Of a stretch of DNA of 64,000 bases, positions 33,909 through 42,762 are shown one piece after another (within the stretch, counting starts at the first letter, position 1; every line of letters starts with the position of its first letter). Under the pieces are notes generated by a model. It had not been told where the DNA came from, made no database searches, and worked only from the letters and a program-made list of their open reading frames with translations. The DNA lies in contig CAZTWF010000106.1 in the NCBI GenBank assembly GCA_964617245.1, forward strand, positions 28,408 through 92,407, given 5' to 3'. Position numbers and translations under genes: made by a program. Origin of the DNA: WYZ-LMO11 sp964617245 (GTDB lineage Archaea > Thermoproteota > Methanomethylicia > Methanomethylicales > Methanomethylicaceae).

Positions 33909-34418
33909 TTGGGGCTTTTAAGACTTCCTGAAGAACTTCGTTCAGAATTATCAAAACCTCTTGGTTTTTTACTTGAGAATACTATTGATAATAATGTAAT
34001 ATATGTTTTAAATTTAATTAAAGAGAAAAATCCTCCTAAGGTTATAATTGTTGGTGATTATGTACTTTCAGCATTTATTAAGTATAATTATATTCCAGAT
34101 ATTGGAATATTTGATAAGAAAAGTAAAAGATCACCTTTTCAATTAAGTATTAATCCTGACATATGTATAAAGAATCCAGCAGGTCATTTATCAGATGAAG
34201 CTATAGATATTATAAAAAGTGCATTAAATTCTCAAAAAAAATTAATGATATATGTTGAGGGAGAGGAAGATTTGTTAGCATTACCAGCTATTATATTCTC
34301 ACCAATTAATTCATTTATAATCTATGGTTTAATGGATAGAGGAATGGTTATTGTAATAAATGATGAAGAGAAAAAAATAAAATTATATGAAATTCTTAAA
34401 AGATTTGAAAGAGTTTAA
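33909..34418 (+). CDS. GTP-dependent dephospho-CoA kinase (DUF359 family)
   Basis: TTG start; 169 residues. RLPEELRSELSKPLGFLLE, IIVGDYVLSAFI and VEGEEDLLALPAIIFSP are signatures of COG1909, whose Thermococcus member was shown to phosphorylate dephospho-CoA with GTP in the last step of CoA synthesis. It follows spt4, its usual neighbour. Its end is a few bases from the reversed gdhA. Confidence 0.88.
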   Translation: MGLLRLPEELRSELSKPLGFLLENTIDNNVIYVLNLIKEKNPPKVIIVGDYVLSAFIKYNYIPDIGIFDKKSKRSPFQLSINPDICIKNPAGHLSDEAIDIIKSALNSQKKLMIYVEGEEDLLALPAIIFSPINSFIIYGLMDRGMVIVINDEEKKIKLYEILKRFERV

Positions 34419-34425
34419 AAAGAAT

Positions 34426-35679
34426 TTAAATCCAGCCTCTTGTTTTCATTGCATCAACTACTCTACTTATTGCACAAATATATGCTGCCATTCTCATATC
34501 TACATTGTAGTTACAATAAGTTTCATAAACTCTATTAAAAGCTTTTACTAGTAATTTATCAAGTTTATCAAATACTTCTTCCTTACTCCAATAATATCCT
34601 TGTAGATTCTGAACCCATTCAAAGTATGATACACTAACACCTCCAGCATTTGCTAATATATCTGGTACTACCATGCTCCCTTTCTTATGAAGTATATCAT
34701 CAGCCTCAGGTGTTGTAGGTCCATTTGCACCTTCTAATATTAATTTTGCTTTTATTCTATCAGCATTTTTCTCAGTTATTTGATTTTCAAGTGCTGCTGG
34801 AATAAGTATATCACATTCTTTCTCTAATAATTCTTCATTACTTACTACTTCAGCTCCAGGATAATTAATAACACTTCCAGTTTTTTTCTTAAATTCTAAA
34901 ACAGCATCAGCTGAAAAACCATCTTTATTGTAAATTCCTCCTCTTGAATCACTTATTCCAATAATTTTACAACCTAATTTTTCCATGAAATATGCAGAAT
35001 AATAGCCTACATTTCCAAATCCTTGTACTATTACTTTTGCATTTTTTAAATCAATATTTAATTTCTTTGCAGCTTCTCTTCCTACTATAGCAACACCAAG
35101 TCCAGTGGCTTCTGTCCTTCCTTCTGATCCACCTATATTTACAGGTTTACCTGTAATTACACCTGGAACATTATATCCTTTCCATTTACTATATTCATCC
35201 ATGAACCATGCCATTTCTCTACTTGAAGTATTTACATCTCCTGCAGGAATGTCTATTTCTGGTCCTACAATTCTTGATATTGCATAAAAGTAACCTCTTG
35301 ATAATCTTTCTATTTCACCAATACTCATTTCTTTTGGATTACAAATAACTCCTCCTTTTCCTCCTCCATATGGCAATCCTACTACTGAACACTTCCATGT
35401 CATCCACATTGACAATGCAATTACTTCTTCCATTGTGACATTTGGATGATATCGTATACCTCCTTTAAATGGCCCTAAAGCATCATTATGTTGAGATCTA
35501 AAACCTCTAAATACTTTTATGGTACCATTATCCATTCTTACAGGAATATATACACATAGAACTCTTTTTGGATATTTGAGAATTTCATGTGCATTTGGGT
35601 CTAAGTTCATTATTTTTGCACATTTATTTAATTGTTCTAAAGCCATTTCATATGGATTTCTTTCGTACATAGTCTTCAC
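34426..35679 (-). CDS. gdhA: Glutamate dehydrogenase (hexameric, NAD(P)-dependent)
   Basis: 417 residues, the archaeal length. GPFKGGIRYHPNVT (69-82), LPYGGGKGGV with catalytic Lys108, and the Rossmann segment VQGFGNVGYYSA are present. It links 2-oxoglutarate plus ammonia and glutamate; cofactor preference cannot be read safely. It is on the minus strand, interrupting the spt4 to rps24e order seen in many archaea, and has its own divergent promoter. Confidence 0.94.
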   Translation of the reverse strand: MKTMYERNPYEMALEQLNKCAKIMNLDPNAHEILKYPKRVLCVYIPVRMDNGTIKVFRGFRSQHNDALGPFKGGIRYHPNVTMEEVIALSMWMTWKCSVVGLPYGGGKGGVICNPKEMSIGEIERLSRGYFYAISRIVGPEIDIPAGDVNTSSREMAWFMDEYSKWKGYNVPGVITGKPVNIGGSEGRTEATGLGVAIVGREAAKKLNIDLKNAKVIVQGFGNVGYYSAYFMEKLGCKIIGISDSRGGIYNKDGFSADAVLEFKKKTGSVINYPGAEVVSNEELLEKECDILIPAALENQITEKNADRIKAKLILEGANGPTTPEADDILHKKGSMVVPDILANAGGVSVSYFEWVQNLQGYYWSKEEVFDKLDKLLVKAFNRVYETYCNYNVDMRMAAYICAISRVVDAMKTRGWI

Positions 35680-35860
35680 TAGTTCAAAATGTTTTATTAA
35701 ACTTACTAATATTCTTTTCCTTATTTAAATTAAGATTTTTTATAAAAGCTATTTATTTTATTAAAAAATTTAAAAATATTAAGAAATTCTTAATGGAAGT
35801 TAGATTATCAACTACCGATAAGCTAAAAAAGGTGCTTTTTCTCTACTTTCTTGATCTAAT
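35680..35860. promoter_or_regulatory. Divergent promoter region between gdhA and rps24e
   Basis: The 181-base gap has no ORF. Toward rps24e, AATTTAAAAATATT (35767-35780) is the likeliest TATA box, leaving a leader of about 55 bases with AAAAGGTGC inside it. Toward gdhA, the minus-strand sequence TAAGTTTAATAAAAC (35690-35704) is TATA-like. The whole gap is A+T-rich, so placement is uncertain. Confidence 0.35.
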
Positions 35861-36178
35861 ATGTCTTCAGAGGGAATACAAATCTCTATAATTGATGATA
35901 AATATAACTCTGTTATGCAACGAAGAGAACTTAAGGTAGAGATAGTTTCAAAGAGTACTCCAAGTAGAGATTCATTAAGAAAAATTCTAGCAGATTTCTT
36001 TAAAGTTCCAGTAGAATGTCTTTTTGTAATAAATTGTATTACATCATTTGGAACAAATACTTCAATATGTAGAGTTCATATCTATAATGATGCAGAATAT
36101 GGAAAAAAGATAGAACCAAAATACATACAATTAAGAAATTTACCAAGAGAAGAACGTAAAAAATTAATGAGTAAGTAG
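35861..36178 (+). CDS. rps24e: Ribosomal protein S24e (eS24)
   Basis: 105 residues. NSVMQRRELKVEIVSKSTPSRDSLRKILADFFKVPVE is the family core with its basic start. It lies on the small-subunit body. The TAG stop is part of the GGTGA site of rps27ae. Confidence 0.94.
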   Translation: MSSEGIQISIIDDKYNSVMQRRELKVEIVSKSTPSRDSLRKILADFFKVPVECLFVINCITSFGTNTSICRVHIYNDAEYGKKIEPKYIQLRNLPREERKKLMSK

Positions 36179-36186
36179 GTGAATTT

Positions 36187-36357
36187 ATGGCAAAGAAAAC
36201 AAAACCACATGAACTTTATGAATATGATTATTCTAAAGGTACAATAAAACCAAAAAATAAGATATGTTCAAGATGTGGAAAATTTATGGCAAAACATACA
36301 AAACCAGTTCCAAGATGGGCTTGTGGATATTGTGGATACACAATATTTATACATTAA
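36187..36357 (+). CDS. rps27ae: Ribosomal protein S27ae (eS31)
   Basis: A 56-residue gene starting at ATG 36187 behind AGGTGAATTT. The zinc ribbon is C27-x2-C30 and C46-x2-C49 (KICSRCG and WACGYCG). Translation begins MAKKTKPHELYEYDYSKG. Eukaryotic versions are fused to ubiquitin; this archaeal one is stand-alone. It links rps24e to kae1. Confidence 0.94.
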   Translation: MAKKTKPHELYEYDYSKGTIKPKNKICSRCGKFMAKHTKPVPRWACGYCGYTIFIH

Positions 36358-36367
36358 GGTATAATCT

Positions 36368-37360
36368 ATGAAAGTTTACATAATGGGTATAGAATCTACA
36401 GCTCATACTTTTGGTTGTAGCATTGTAACATCTAATGGAGAAATATTATCAAATGTAAAATCTGAATATGTCCCTCCTTCTGGAGGAATACATCCAAGAG
36501 AAGCTAGTCAACATCATTCTCAAAAAGCATTATCTGTAATAAAAAAAGCTTTAGAAGAAGCAAAAATTTCTATTTATGATATAGATGGAGTAGCTATATC
36601 CTTAGGTCCAGGATTAGGTCCATGTCTTAGAACTGGTGCTACAATTGCAAGAGCTATTGCATTATTAATAAATAAACCATTAATTCCTGTAAATCATTGT
36701 GTAGCTCATATAGAAATAGGAAGATTGGTTACTAAAGAAGAAGATCCTTTAGTAGTATATGTTTCTGGTGGAAATACTATAATTTCAGCTTTTTCAGATG
36801 GTAGATATAGAGTATTTGGAGAGACTTTAGATATTGCCTTAGGAAATTGTCTTGATGTATTTGCTAGATACTTAGGATTATCTCATCCTGGTGTTCCAAA
36901 ACTTGAAGCTTTAGCAGATAAAGGAAAGAATTTTATTTTCCTACCATATATAGTAAAAGGACAAGATGTTTCTTATTCTGGTTTATTAACAACAGCAATA
37001 AAATATATTGGAAAATATGATCCATGTGATTTAAGTATGAGTTTATTAGAAACAGCTTATGGTATGTTAGCAGAAGTAACAGAAAGAGCTTTAGCTCATA
37101 CAGAAAAAACCTCTTTACTTCTTACAGGAGGAGTTGCAAGAAGTTTACGTTTACAAAGAATTTTAAAATCTGTTTGTGAAGAACATTCAGCAAGATTTCA
37201 TGTAGTTCCTCCTGAACTTGCTGGAGATAATGCTGCTATGATTGCTTGGACAGGATATTTAGCATATAAAGAAAATATTACCATACCAATAGAATCAAGT
37301 TTTATAAAACAGAGATGGCGACTTGATGAGGTTGAAATTCCATGGAGAATGAAATATTAA
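36368..37360 (+). CDS. kae1: KEOPS catalytic subunit Kae1
   Basis: 330 residues of the ASKHA fold. The metal histidines are H110 and H114 (NHCVAHIEIG), with MGIESTAHTFGC at the start and SGGNT later. It attaches threonylcarbamoyl to A37 of ANN-decoding tRNAs using the Sua5 product. The 3' end overlaps bud32, as is usual. Confidence 0.95.
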   Translation: MKVYIMGIESTAHTFGCSIVTSNGEILSNVKSEYVPPSGGIHPREASQHHSQKALSVIKKALEEAKISIYDIDGVAISLGPGLGPCLRTGATIARAIALLINKPLIPVNHCVAHIEIGRLVTKEEDPLVVYVSGGNTIISAFSDGRYRVFGETLDIALGNCLDVFARYLGLSHPGVPKLEALADKGKNFIFLPYIVKGQDVSYSGLLTTAIKYIGKYDPCDLSMSLLETAYGMLAEVTERALAHTEKTSLLLTGGVARSLRLQRILKSVCEEHSARFHVVPPELAGDNAAMIAWTGYLAYKENITIPIESSFIKQRWRLDEVEIPWRMKY

Positions 37361-37989
37361 TAAAAAAAGGAGCTGAAGCTGAACTTTATAAAAGTATATG
37401 GATGAATAGAGAGGTAGTAATAAAACGAAGAAAAAGTAAAACTTATCGAAATCCTGATTTAGATAGATATATTCGTGTACATAGAACAAGTTTAGAAGCT
37501 AGACTCCTTTCAGATGCAAGAAAACTTGGTATTCCTACTCCAATTATATATGATGTTGATTTAAATAACACTCAAATAATTATGAGTTTTATTAAAGGTC
37601 CACAATTAAAGAATTTAATTCCAAAAATGAGTAAAGAATGTATGAGGAAAATATTTATAGAAATAGGAAGATTAGTTGGTTTATTACATAAAGGTGGAAT
37701 TGTTCATGGTGATTTAACAACTTCAAATATGTTAATACAAAATGATATGATTTTCTTTATAGATTTTGGATTAGGAGGTTATACAAAGGATATTGAAGCA
37801 AGAGGTGTAGATATCCATTTGATGCGAAGAGCTATTGAAAGTTTATATTATGAATTTTCAGAATTTGCATATGAAAGTTTTATTATTGGATATAAAGAAA
37901 TAATGTTAGATGAAGCAAATGATATATTAAAAAGAGTAATTGAAATAAGAAAAAGAGGAAGATATGTAGAAGGTGATAGGCATAAGTGA
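37342..37989 (+). CDS. bud32: KEOPS kinase/ATPase subunit Bud32
   Basis: 215 residues of a small atypical kinase: glycine region IKKGAEAELYK, Lys28, catalytic HGD (122-124) with N129, and DFG (141-143), followed by a short basic C-terminus. It regulates Kae1 as a P-loop-like ATPase. Starts 19 bases before the kae1 end. In some archaea both proteins are fused; here they are separate. Confidence 0.94.
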   Translation: MENEILIKKGAEAELYKSIWMNREVVIKRRKSKTYRNPDLDRYIRVHRTSLEARLLSDARKLGIPTPIIYDVDLNNTQIIMSFIKGPQLKNLIPKMSKECMRKIFIEIGRLVGLLHKGGIVHGDLTTSNMLIQNDMIFFIDFGLGGYTKDIEARGVDIHLMRRAIESLYYEFSEFAYESFIIGYKEIMLDEANDILKRVIEIRKRGRYVEGDRHK

Positions 37990-38554
37990 AATATATTTTA
38001 TAACAAGTAATGATCATAAAGTAAAAGAAGCAAATCGAATTTTATCACAATTTAACATCCATTTAAAAAAATTAAATATAAAAAAACTAGAAATACAATC
38101 TAATTCTCTTGAGAAAATTGTAAAATATTCATTATTATATGCTATAAAAAAGCTAAATAATGAATTAATTATTGAAGATTCAGGTCTTTTTATAAAGAAG
38201 CTTAATGGTTTTCCAGGACCTTTTTCTTCTTATGTTTATAAAAGACTAAGATGTAATGGAATATTAAAATTAATGCAAGATATATCAGATAGAAGAGCAT
38301 TATTCAAATGTGTTGTTGGTTATTGTTCTCCTAATACTAAACCAGTAATCTTTCATGGTATTTGTTATGGAAATATATCATATGAAATACGAGGCTCTCA
38401 TGGATTTGGTTTTGATCCGATTTTCATTCCTGATAATTCTAATGGACTTACATTTTCTGAATTATTACCTGAAGAAAAAGATAAATTCTCTCATCGTGGA
38501 ATTGCATTTAGAAAATTTGGGGAATGGTATATAAATAATATTGCTAAACCTTAA
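37973..38554 (+). CDS. XTP/dITP pyrophosphatase (HAM1/RdgB family)
   Basis: About 190 residues with YFITSNDHKVKEANRIL, the IEDSGLFIKKLNGFPGPFSSY active-site strand and HGFGFDPIFIPD. It removes non-canonical purine NTPs. The start is unclear: GTG 37973 lies inside the AGGTGA site, whereas an ATA at 37982 has better spacing; no ATG is available. Overlaps the end of bud32. Confidence 0.9.
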   Translation: MIGISEIYFITSNDHKVKEANRILSQFNIHLKKLNIKKLEIQSNSLEKIVKYSLLYAIKKLNNELIIEDSGLFIKKLNGFPGPFSSYVYKRLRCNGILKLMQDISDRRALFKCVVGYCSPNTKPVIFHGICYGNISYEIRGSHGFGFDPIFIPDNSNGLTFSELLPEEKDKFSHRGIAFRKFGEWYINNIAKP

Positions 38555-38597
38555 ATAACAGTTTATCTCTTTATCGCTTACATATAGGTGAGAGTAT

Positions 38598-39044
38598 TTG
38601 AAGAAAAGTAAAAGAAAAGGTAAATCACATTCAACCAGACCTATAACAACTATTTCCAAATGGGTAAAATATACTCCAGAAGAGATAGAATCTTTAGTAG
38701 TTGAACTTGCAAAAAAGGGAATACCTCCTTCTCAGATTGGTATTATTCTTAGGGATCAATATGGTATACCCTTAGTTAGGCAAATAACTGGTAAGCGGAT
38801 CTGTGAAATACTAGAAGAAAGAAAATTATTACCTACCATACCAGAAGATTTACATAACTTAATAAAACGTGCTAGTAGAGCTAGAAGACATTTAGAAGAA
38901 CATCCAAAAGATATGAGCTCTAAAAGAGGTCTACAGCTCATAGAGTCTAAAATAAATAGACTTGCCAAATACTATATATCTATAGGCAGATTACCTTCTG
39001 ATTGGAAATATGTACCAGAGAAAGTATCTATATTATCAAAATAA
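38598..39044 (+). CDS. rps15: Ribosomal protein S15 (uS15)
   Basis: TTG start after AGGTGAGAG; 148 residues with the archaeal N-terminal extension (TTISKWVKYTPEEIESLVVELAKKG) and the S15 core LIKRASRARRHLEEHPKDMSSKRGLQLIESKINRL. It binds the central 16S junction. Precedes recJ as in many archaea. Confidence 0.95.
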   Translation: MKKSKRKGKSHSTRPITTISKWVKYTPEEIESLVVELAKKGIPPSQIGIILRDQYGIPLVRQITGKRICEILEERKLLPTIPEDLHNLIKRASRARRHLEEHPKDMSSKRGLQLIESKINRLAKYYISIGRLPSDWKYVPEKVSILSK

Positions 39045-39070
39045 GAAATTAGCAAACTAAAGGGGATATT

Positions 39071-40507
39071 TTGTCAGAGACTACATTACTTAATAAAATA
39101 AGTTCTGTTGTAGAGAATATTAAAAAAATACCTAAAGAAGAAAAGATATTAATTATATCTCATTATGATGCAGATGGTATTTCTTCAGGAAGTATAATTT
39201 TCCAATTATTATTTGATTTAGGATTTTTACCTCATATAAGAATAGTAACACAATTAGATCATGAAATTATAAATGAAATAAAATCTTTGAATTATGAATA
39301 TATAATATTTAGTGATATGGGGAGTGGTCAGAAATCTCTTATAAGTTCTATTGAAAGAAAAAGTATTTTTATTATAGATCATCATCAGCCAGAATCCTCT
39401 GAATTAGAAAATGAGATAAATCCACATTATTTTGGATTTGATGGAGCAAAAGATATCTCATCTTCTGGTTTAGCATATCTTTTAGCTAAGGAAATTGATG
39501 ATAAAAATATTTATTTATCACAAATTGCAATTGTTGGAGCTCTTGGAGATCTTCAAGATAGAGGAGAAAAAAACTCACTTATTGGTCTTAATGAGAAGAT
39601 CTCTCAAGATGCAGAAAAAATGAACTTATTAAAGAAAAAATTAGGTTTAAGATTACATGGTTTTGAATCTAGACCAATTATACAATGTTTAGCAAATACT
39701 ATAGAGCCCTATTTGCCTGGCTTAACTGGTAATGAAGGAGCTTGTCTTAAGTTTATTAAAAATCTTGGTATAGAACCAAAAAGACCAGATGGTAATTGGA
39801 AAACATTATCTGATTTATCAAATGAAGAAATTAAATTATTAGTAAGTGGATTAATAAAATATTTAATTTCTCTTGGTTTTTCAAGTAAGGAAGCAGAAAA
39901 AATCATAGGGACAGTTTATATATTTCCTAATGAACCGATCGATTCTCCTTTATATGATGCAAGAGAGTTTTCTTCATCTATAAATGCATGTGGTCGTATG
40001 AATAGGTATAGTCTTGGTATTGCTATTTGCTTAGGTGATAGAAATAATGCATTAGATGAACTTAAGCAAGTTCTTCAGAATTATAAGCAAAAATTATCAT
40101 ATTATATAAATTGGCTATTTTCTAGTAATAACTCTATAAAGATATTATCATATGTACAAGCAATTTTTGGAGGAGATATTGTAGATGAAAAAATGATAGC
40201 TCCTCTGATTTCTATGTTATATGGTAGTAAACCATTTTCATTAGAGAAACCAATTATAGGTTTTTCTAAATCTAAAAATTTTGTTAAGGTTTCTGCAAGA
40301 GCTACAATAGATTTAGTAAATAAAGGTATAAACCTTGGTATTTTAATCAGAGAAGCAGCTAAAAAATGTAATGGTATAGGAGGAGGGCATAATATTGCAG
40401 CAGGCGCACAAATTCCTATAGGAAAAGAAGAAGAATTTCTTGAATATCTTAATAAATTAATAAAAGAATCTCAGGTGATTAAAACTGAAGTTAGAACTAC
40501 AAATTAA
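39071..40507 (+). CDS. Archaeal RecJ-like DHH exonuclease
   Basis: TTG start; 478 residues. DHH motifs SHYDADGISSGS and IIDHHQPES, and the DHHA1 motif NGIGGGHNIAAGAQIP at the C-terminus. Archaeal RecJ relatives (GAN, Cdc45-like) are 5'-3' single-strand nucleases associated with GINS and the replisome; others act on RNA ends. Which role applies cannot be decided here. The 3' end contains the ribosome-binding site of the next gene. Confidence 0.85.
   Translation: MSETTLLNKISSVVENIKKIPKEEKILIISHYDADGISSGSIIFQLLFDLGFLPHIRIVTQLDHEIINEIKSLNYEYIIFSDMGSGQKSLISSIERKSIFIIDHHQPESSELENEINPHYFGFDGAKDISSSGLAYLLAKEIDDKNIYLSQIAIVGALGDLQDRGEKNSLIGLNEKISQDAEKMNLLKKKLGLRLHGFESRPIIQCLANTIEPYLPGLTGNEGACLKFIKNLGIEPKRPDGNWKTLSDLSNEEIKLLVSGLIKYLISLGFSSKEAEKIIGTVYIFPNEPIDSPLYDAREFSSSINACGRMNRYSLGIAICLGDRNNALDELKQVLQNYKQKLSYYINWLFSSNNSIKILSYVQAIFGGDIVDEKMIAPLISMLYGSKPFSLEKPIIGFSKSKNFVKVSARATIDLVNKGINLGILIREAAKKCNGIGGGHNIAAGAQIPIGKEEEFLEYLNKLIKESQVIKTEVRTTN
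40474..40478 (+). promoter_or_regulatory. GGTGA ribosome-binding site pointing to a CTG start
   Basis: GGTGA at 40474-40478 stands six bases before CTG 40485, the same spacing seen for GGTGA sites before normal ATG genes in this window. No ATG, GTG or TTG is available in the correct frame between the upstream stop (TGA 40476) and the start of conserved sequence. Confidence 0.5.
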
Positions 40508-40739
40508 AATTCCATGTGAAAATGAAAAAATAGCAAAAATAATAGAAAAATCAATAACACCAGATAATTATGAAACTCCTATTAATACTAATATACAAGT
40601 AAGTATAGAAAATTCTTTTCTATCAATAAAAATTTTCTCTACTGATGATATTCCATCATTTTTGAGAACTATAGATGATTTATTAATATGTATTTATTTA
40701 ACAGAAAAAATTTTAAAAGAGTTCCCCCCAACTACTTAA
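40485..40739 (+). CDS. Pcc1-like KEOPS small-subunit family protein with apparent CTG start
   Basis: An 84-residue gene overlapping the end of recJ. The translation runs KLELQIKIPCENEKIAKII at the start and SFLRTIDDLLICIYLTEKIL near the end, resembling the Pcc1 fold, in which a related LR..N.YLR helix mediates dimerisation. In frame, only CTG 40485 fits the GGTGA site. It differs from the second Pcc1 gene at 55.6 kb and may be a Pcc2-type paralogue. The gene sits between recJ and rps3ae. Confidence 0.6.
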   Translation: MKLELQIKIPCENEKIAKIIEKSITPDNYETPINTNIQVSIENSFLSIKIFSTDDIPSFLRTIDDLLICIYLTEKILKEFPPTT

Positions 40740-40782
40740 AGCTTATATTAGGGTTTTATATTTTGTAATGAGGGAAGAATAA
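40740..40782 (+). promoter_or_regulatory. Promoter region of rps3ae
   Basis: GCTTATATTAG (40741-40751) is the likeliest TATA box, with transcription starting near 40770. GAGGGAAGAATAA precedes the ATG. The gap is short and has nothing else. Confidence 0.35.
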
Positions 40783-41400
40783 ATGTCCTCTAAACAACCT
40801 ACAACAAAACTAAAAGAAAAATGGCGACAAAAGAAATGGTACACTATCATTGCACCATCTTCATTTGGAAACCTTGAAATAGGAAGAACTATTTCAGACT
40901 CTCCACAAAAACTTATTGGTAGAATAGTTGAAACTACTCTTTATGATATAACTGAATCAATTTCTCAACTTTATATTAAATTATATTTTAAAATAATAAA
41001 AGTTGAAGGTGATAAAGCTTATACAATGTTTTATGGTCATGATTTTGCTAGAGATTATTTAAGAAGTCTTGTAAGAAGAGGAACAACACGTATAGATGGT
41101 ATATTTGATATCACTTCAAAAGATGGATATAAAATGCGAATTAGTATAATTGCAATTACTGCAGCAAGAGCAAAAACATCACAAGCACATGCTATAAGAA
41201 AAATAATGGAGGATATTGTTACAAAGAAGGATGGACAATTACTTTATGATGAGCTTGCTCAACAATTAGTATTAGGTAAAATAGCTTCAGAGATCTATAA
41301 TGAGGCTAAGAAAATATATCCATTGAGGAAATTAGAAGTTAGAAAAAGTAAATTATTAGAAGCACCACAAGTATTGGTAACAACACAAGCAACAACTTAA
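40783..41400 (+). CDS. rps3ae: Ribosomal protein S3Ae (eS1)
   Basis: 205 residues; WRQKKWYTIIAPSSFGNLEIGRTISDSP and FARDYLRSLVRRGTTRIDGIFDI are family signatures. It lies near the mRNA exit channel with S11 and S26. The C-terminus KSKLLEAPQVLVTTQATT is slightly longer than usual. Preceded by its own promoter-like sequence. Confidence 0.94.
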   Translation: MSSKQPTTKLKEKWRQKKWYTIIAPSSFGNLEIGRTISDSPQKLIGRIVETTLYDITESISQLYIKLYFKIIKVEGDKAYTMFYGHDFARDYLRSLVRRGTTRIDGIFDITSKDGYKMRISIIAITAARAKTSQAHAIRKIMEDIVTKKDGQLLYDELAQQLVLGKIASEIYNEAKKIYPLRKLEVRKSKLLEAPQVLVTTQATT

Positions 41401-41439
41401 TAATTAAAAATAAATTATCAATTTTAAATATTTAATTTT

Positions 41440-42759
41440 ATGAAAGAAATTATAAGTTCTTCTGGAATTAGAGGATTAGCTATAAGTGAGATATCTCCTG
41501 AATTTTGTATGAAAATTGGTTTAGCAATATCTAATATTAAAAAAGGTGAATATGTAATTGGTCATGATGTTCGTTTAACTTCTTATTTACTAGCTAATAG
41601 TTTAGTTAATGGAATCTGTGCAGGAGGCTCTAATTCTATATTTATTGGTCTAGCTCCTACTCCTGCAATTGCATTTTATGCCAGGGATTATACAGGTGGT
41701 ATTGCTATAACAGCTAGTCATAATCCTCCTGAATATAATGGATTAAAAATATTTAATAAAGATGGAATTCCTGTTACCTCATCTTTTTATAAAAATCTTC
41801 TTGAAATTCCTATAAATTATTCTAATTGGGATTCATTAGGAAATGTTAAGAATTTTCACGGTATATATGAATATATAGAATTTCTTATTTCTCAAATAAA
41901 TACAAAAAGAAAATGGAGAATTGGATTAGATCCAGGAAATGGAACTACATCATTAACTGCTCCATTAATATTTCATAATGTAGGTCATGAAGTTAAGACA
42001 ATAAATATTAATTTAGATGGTAGATTTCCTGGAAGAGGTGCTGAACCAAATGAATGTTCTTCAAAATTATTATCTGATCTTATTAGAAAACATTCTTTAG
42101 ATATTGGATTTGCATATGATGGTGATGGTGATAGAGTTTTAATAATTGATGAAAATGGTAATGTTATTCCTCAAGATATTGCTTTAGCTCATATAGCTAA
42201 ATTTATTGCTTCTAATTCAAATAAACCAATAATTGTAAATGTAGATACATCATCAATTGTAGACTATATTATAAATTCTATTGGAGGAAAAGTCTATAGA
42301 TCAAAAGTTGGTGATCCATATATTGTAGAAGAAATAATTAAAAAAGATGCATGTTTTGGAGGAGAACCTTGTGGTGCTTGGATATTTCCAAATATAATAA
42401 AATGTCCAGATGGTGTTCTATCATCAATTATATTTTTAAATTTTCTAGATTATGAAGAAATAAAACCTTCAGAACTTTTAAATAATCTTCCTAATTTCTT
42501 TATAGAAAGAAAAAATATACCATGTAAGGACAAAATTACCACTATGAAAAGAATAATAAATGAAATTCCTAAATTATATCCTGATGCTAATATTTCATAT
42601 ATTGATGGTATTAGAATTTCATGGGATGATTTTACATGGATTTTAATAAGACCTTCTGGAACTGAGCCATTGATAAGAATAACTATAGAATCAATGTTTA
42701 AAGATAAAGTAAAAAATCTTATTTCTTCAATTACAGAGTTTATAATTAAAGGTGACTAA
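41440..42759 (+). CDS. Phosphohexomutase (GlmM/ManB family)
   Basis: 439 residues. Phosphoserine loop TASHNPPEYNG with Ser93, metal loop AYDGDGDRV, sugar-binding GEPCGAWIFPN and phosphate-binding RPSGTEPLIRI. It could act on glucosamine-6-phosphate, mannose-6-phosphate or glucose-6-phosphate; the neighbouring GlmU-like gene favours the glucosamine route to UDP-GlcNAc. Its last codons provide the GGTGA site for that gene. Confidence 0.88.
   Translation: MKEIISSSGIRGLAISEISPEFCMKIGLAISNIKKGEYVIGHDVRLTSYLLANSLVNGICAGGSNSIFIGLAPTPAIAFYARDYTGGIAITASHNPPEYNGLKIFNKDGIPVTSSFYKNLLEIPINYSNWDSLGNVKNFHGIYEYIEFLISQINTKRKWRIGLDPGNGTTSLTAPLIFHNVGHEVKTININLDGRFPGRGAEPNECSSKLLSDLIRKHSLDIGFAYDGDGDRVLIIDENGNVIPQDIALAHIAKFIASNSNKPIIVNVDTSSIVDYIINSIGGKVYRSKVGDPYIVEEIIKKDACFGGEPCGAWIFPNIIKCPDGVLSSIIFLNFLDYEEIKPSELLNNLPNFFIERKNIPCKDKITTMKRIINEIPKLYPDANISYIDGIRISWDDFTWILIRPSGTEPLIRITIESMFKDKVKNLISSITEFIIKGD
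42751..42755 (+). promoter_or_regulatory. GGTGA ribosome-binding site pointing to an ACG start
   Basis: GGTGA (42751-42755) precedes ACG 42763 by seven bases. Between the mutase stop (TAA 42757-42759) and the conserved AIILAAGKGTR motif only AAT, ACG and AAA codons occur in frame. The ACG is thus the only codon one base away from ATG at this site. Confidence 0.45.
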
Positions 42760-42762
42760 AAT

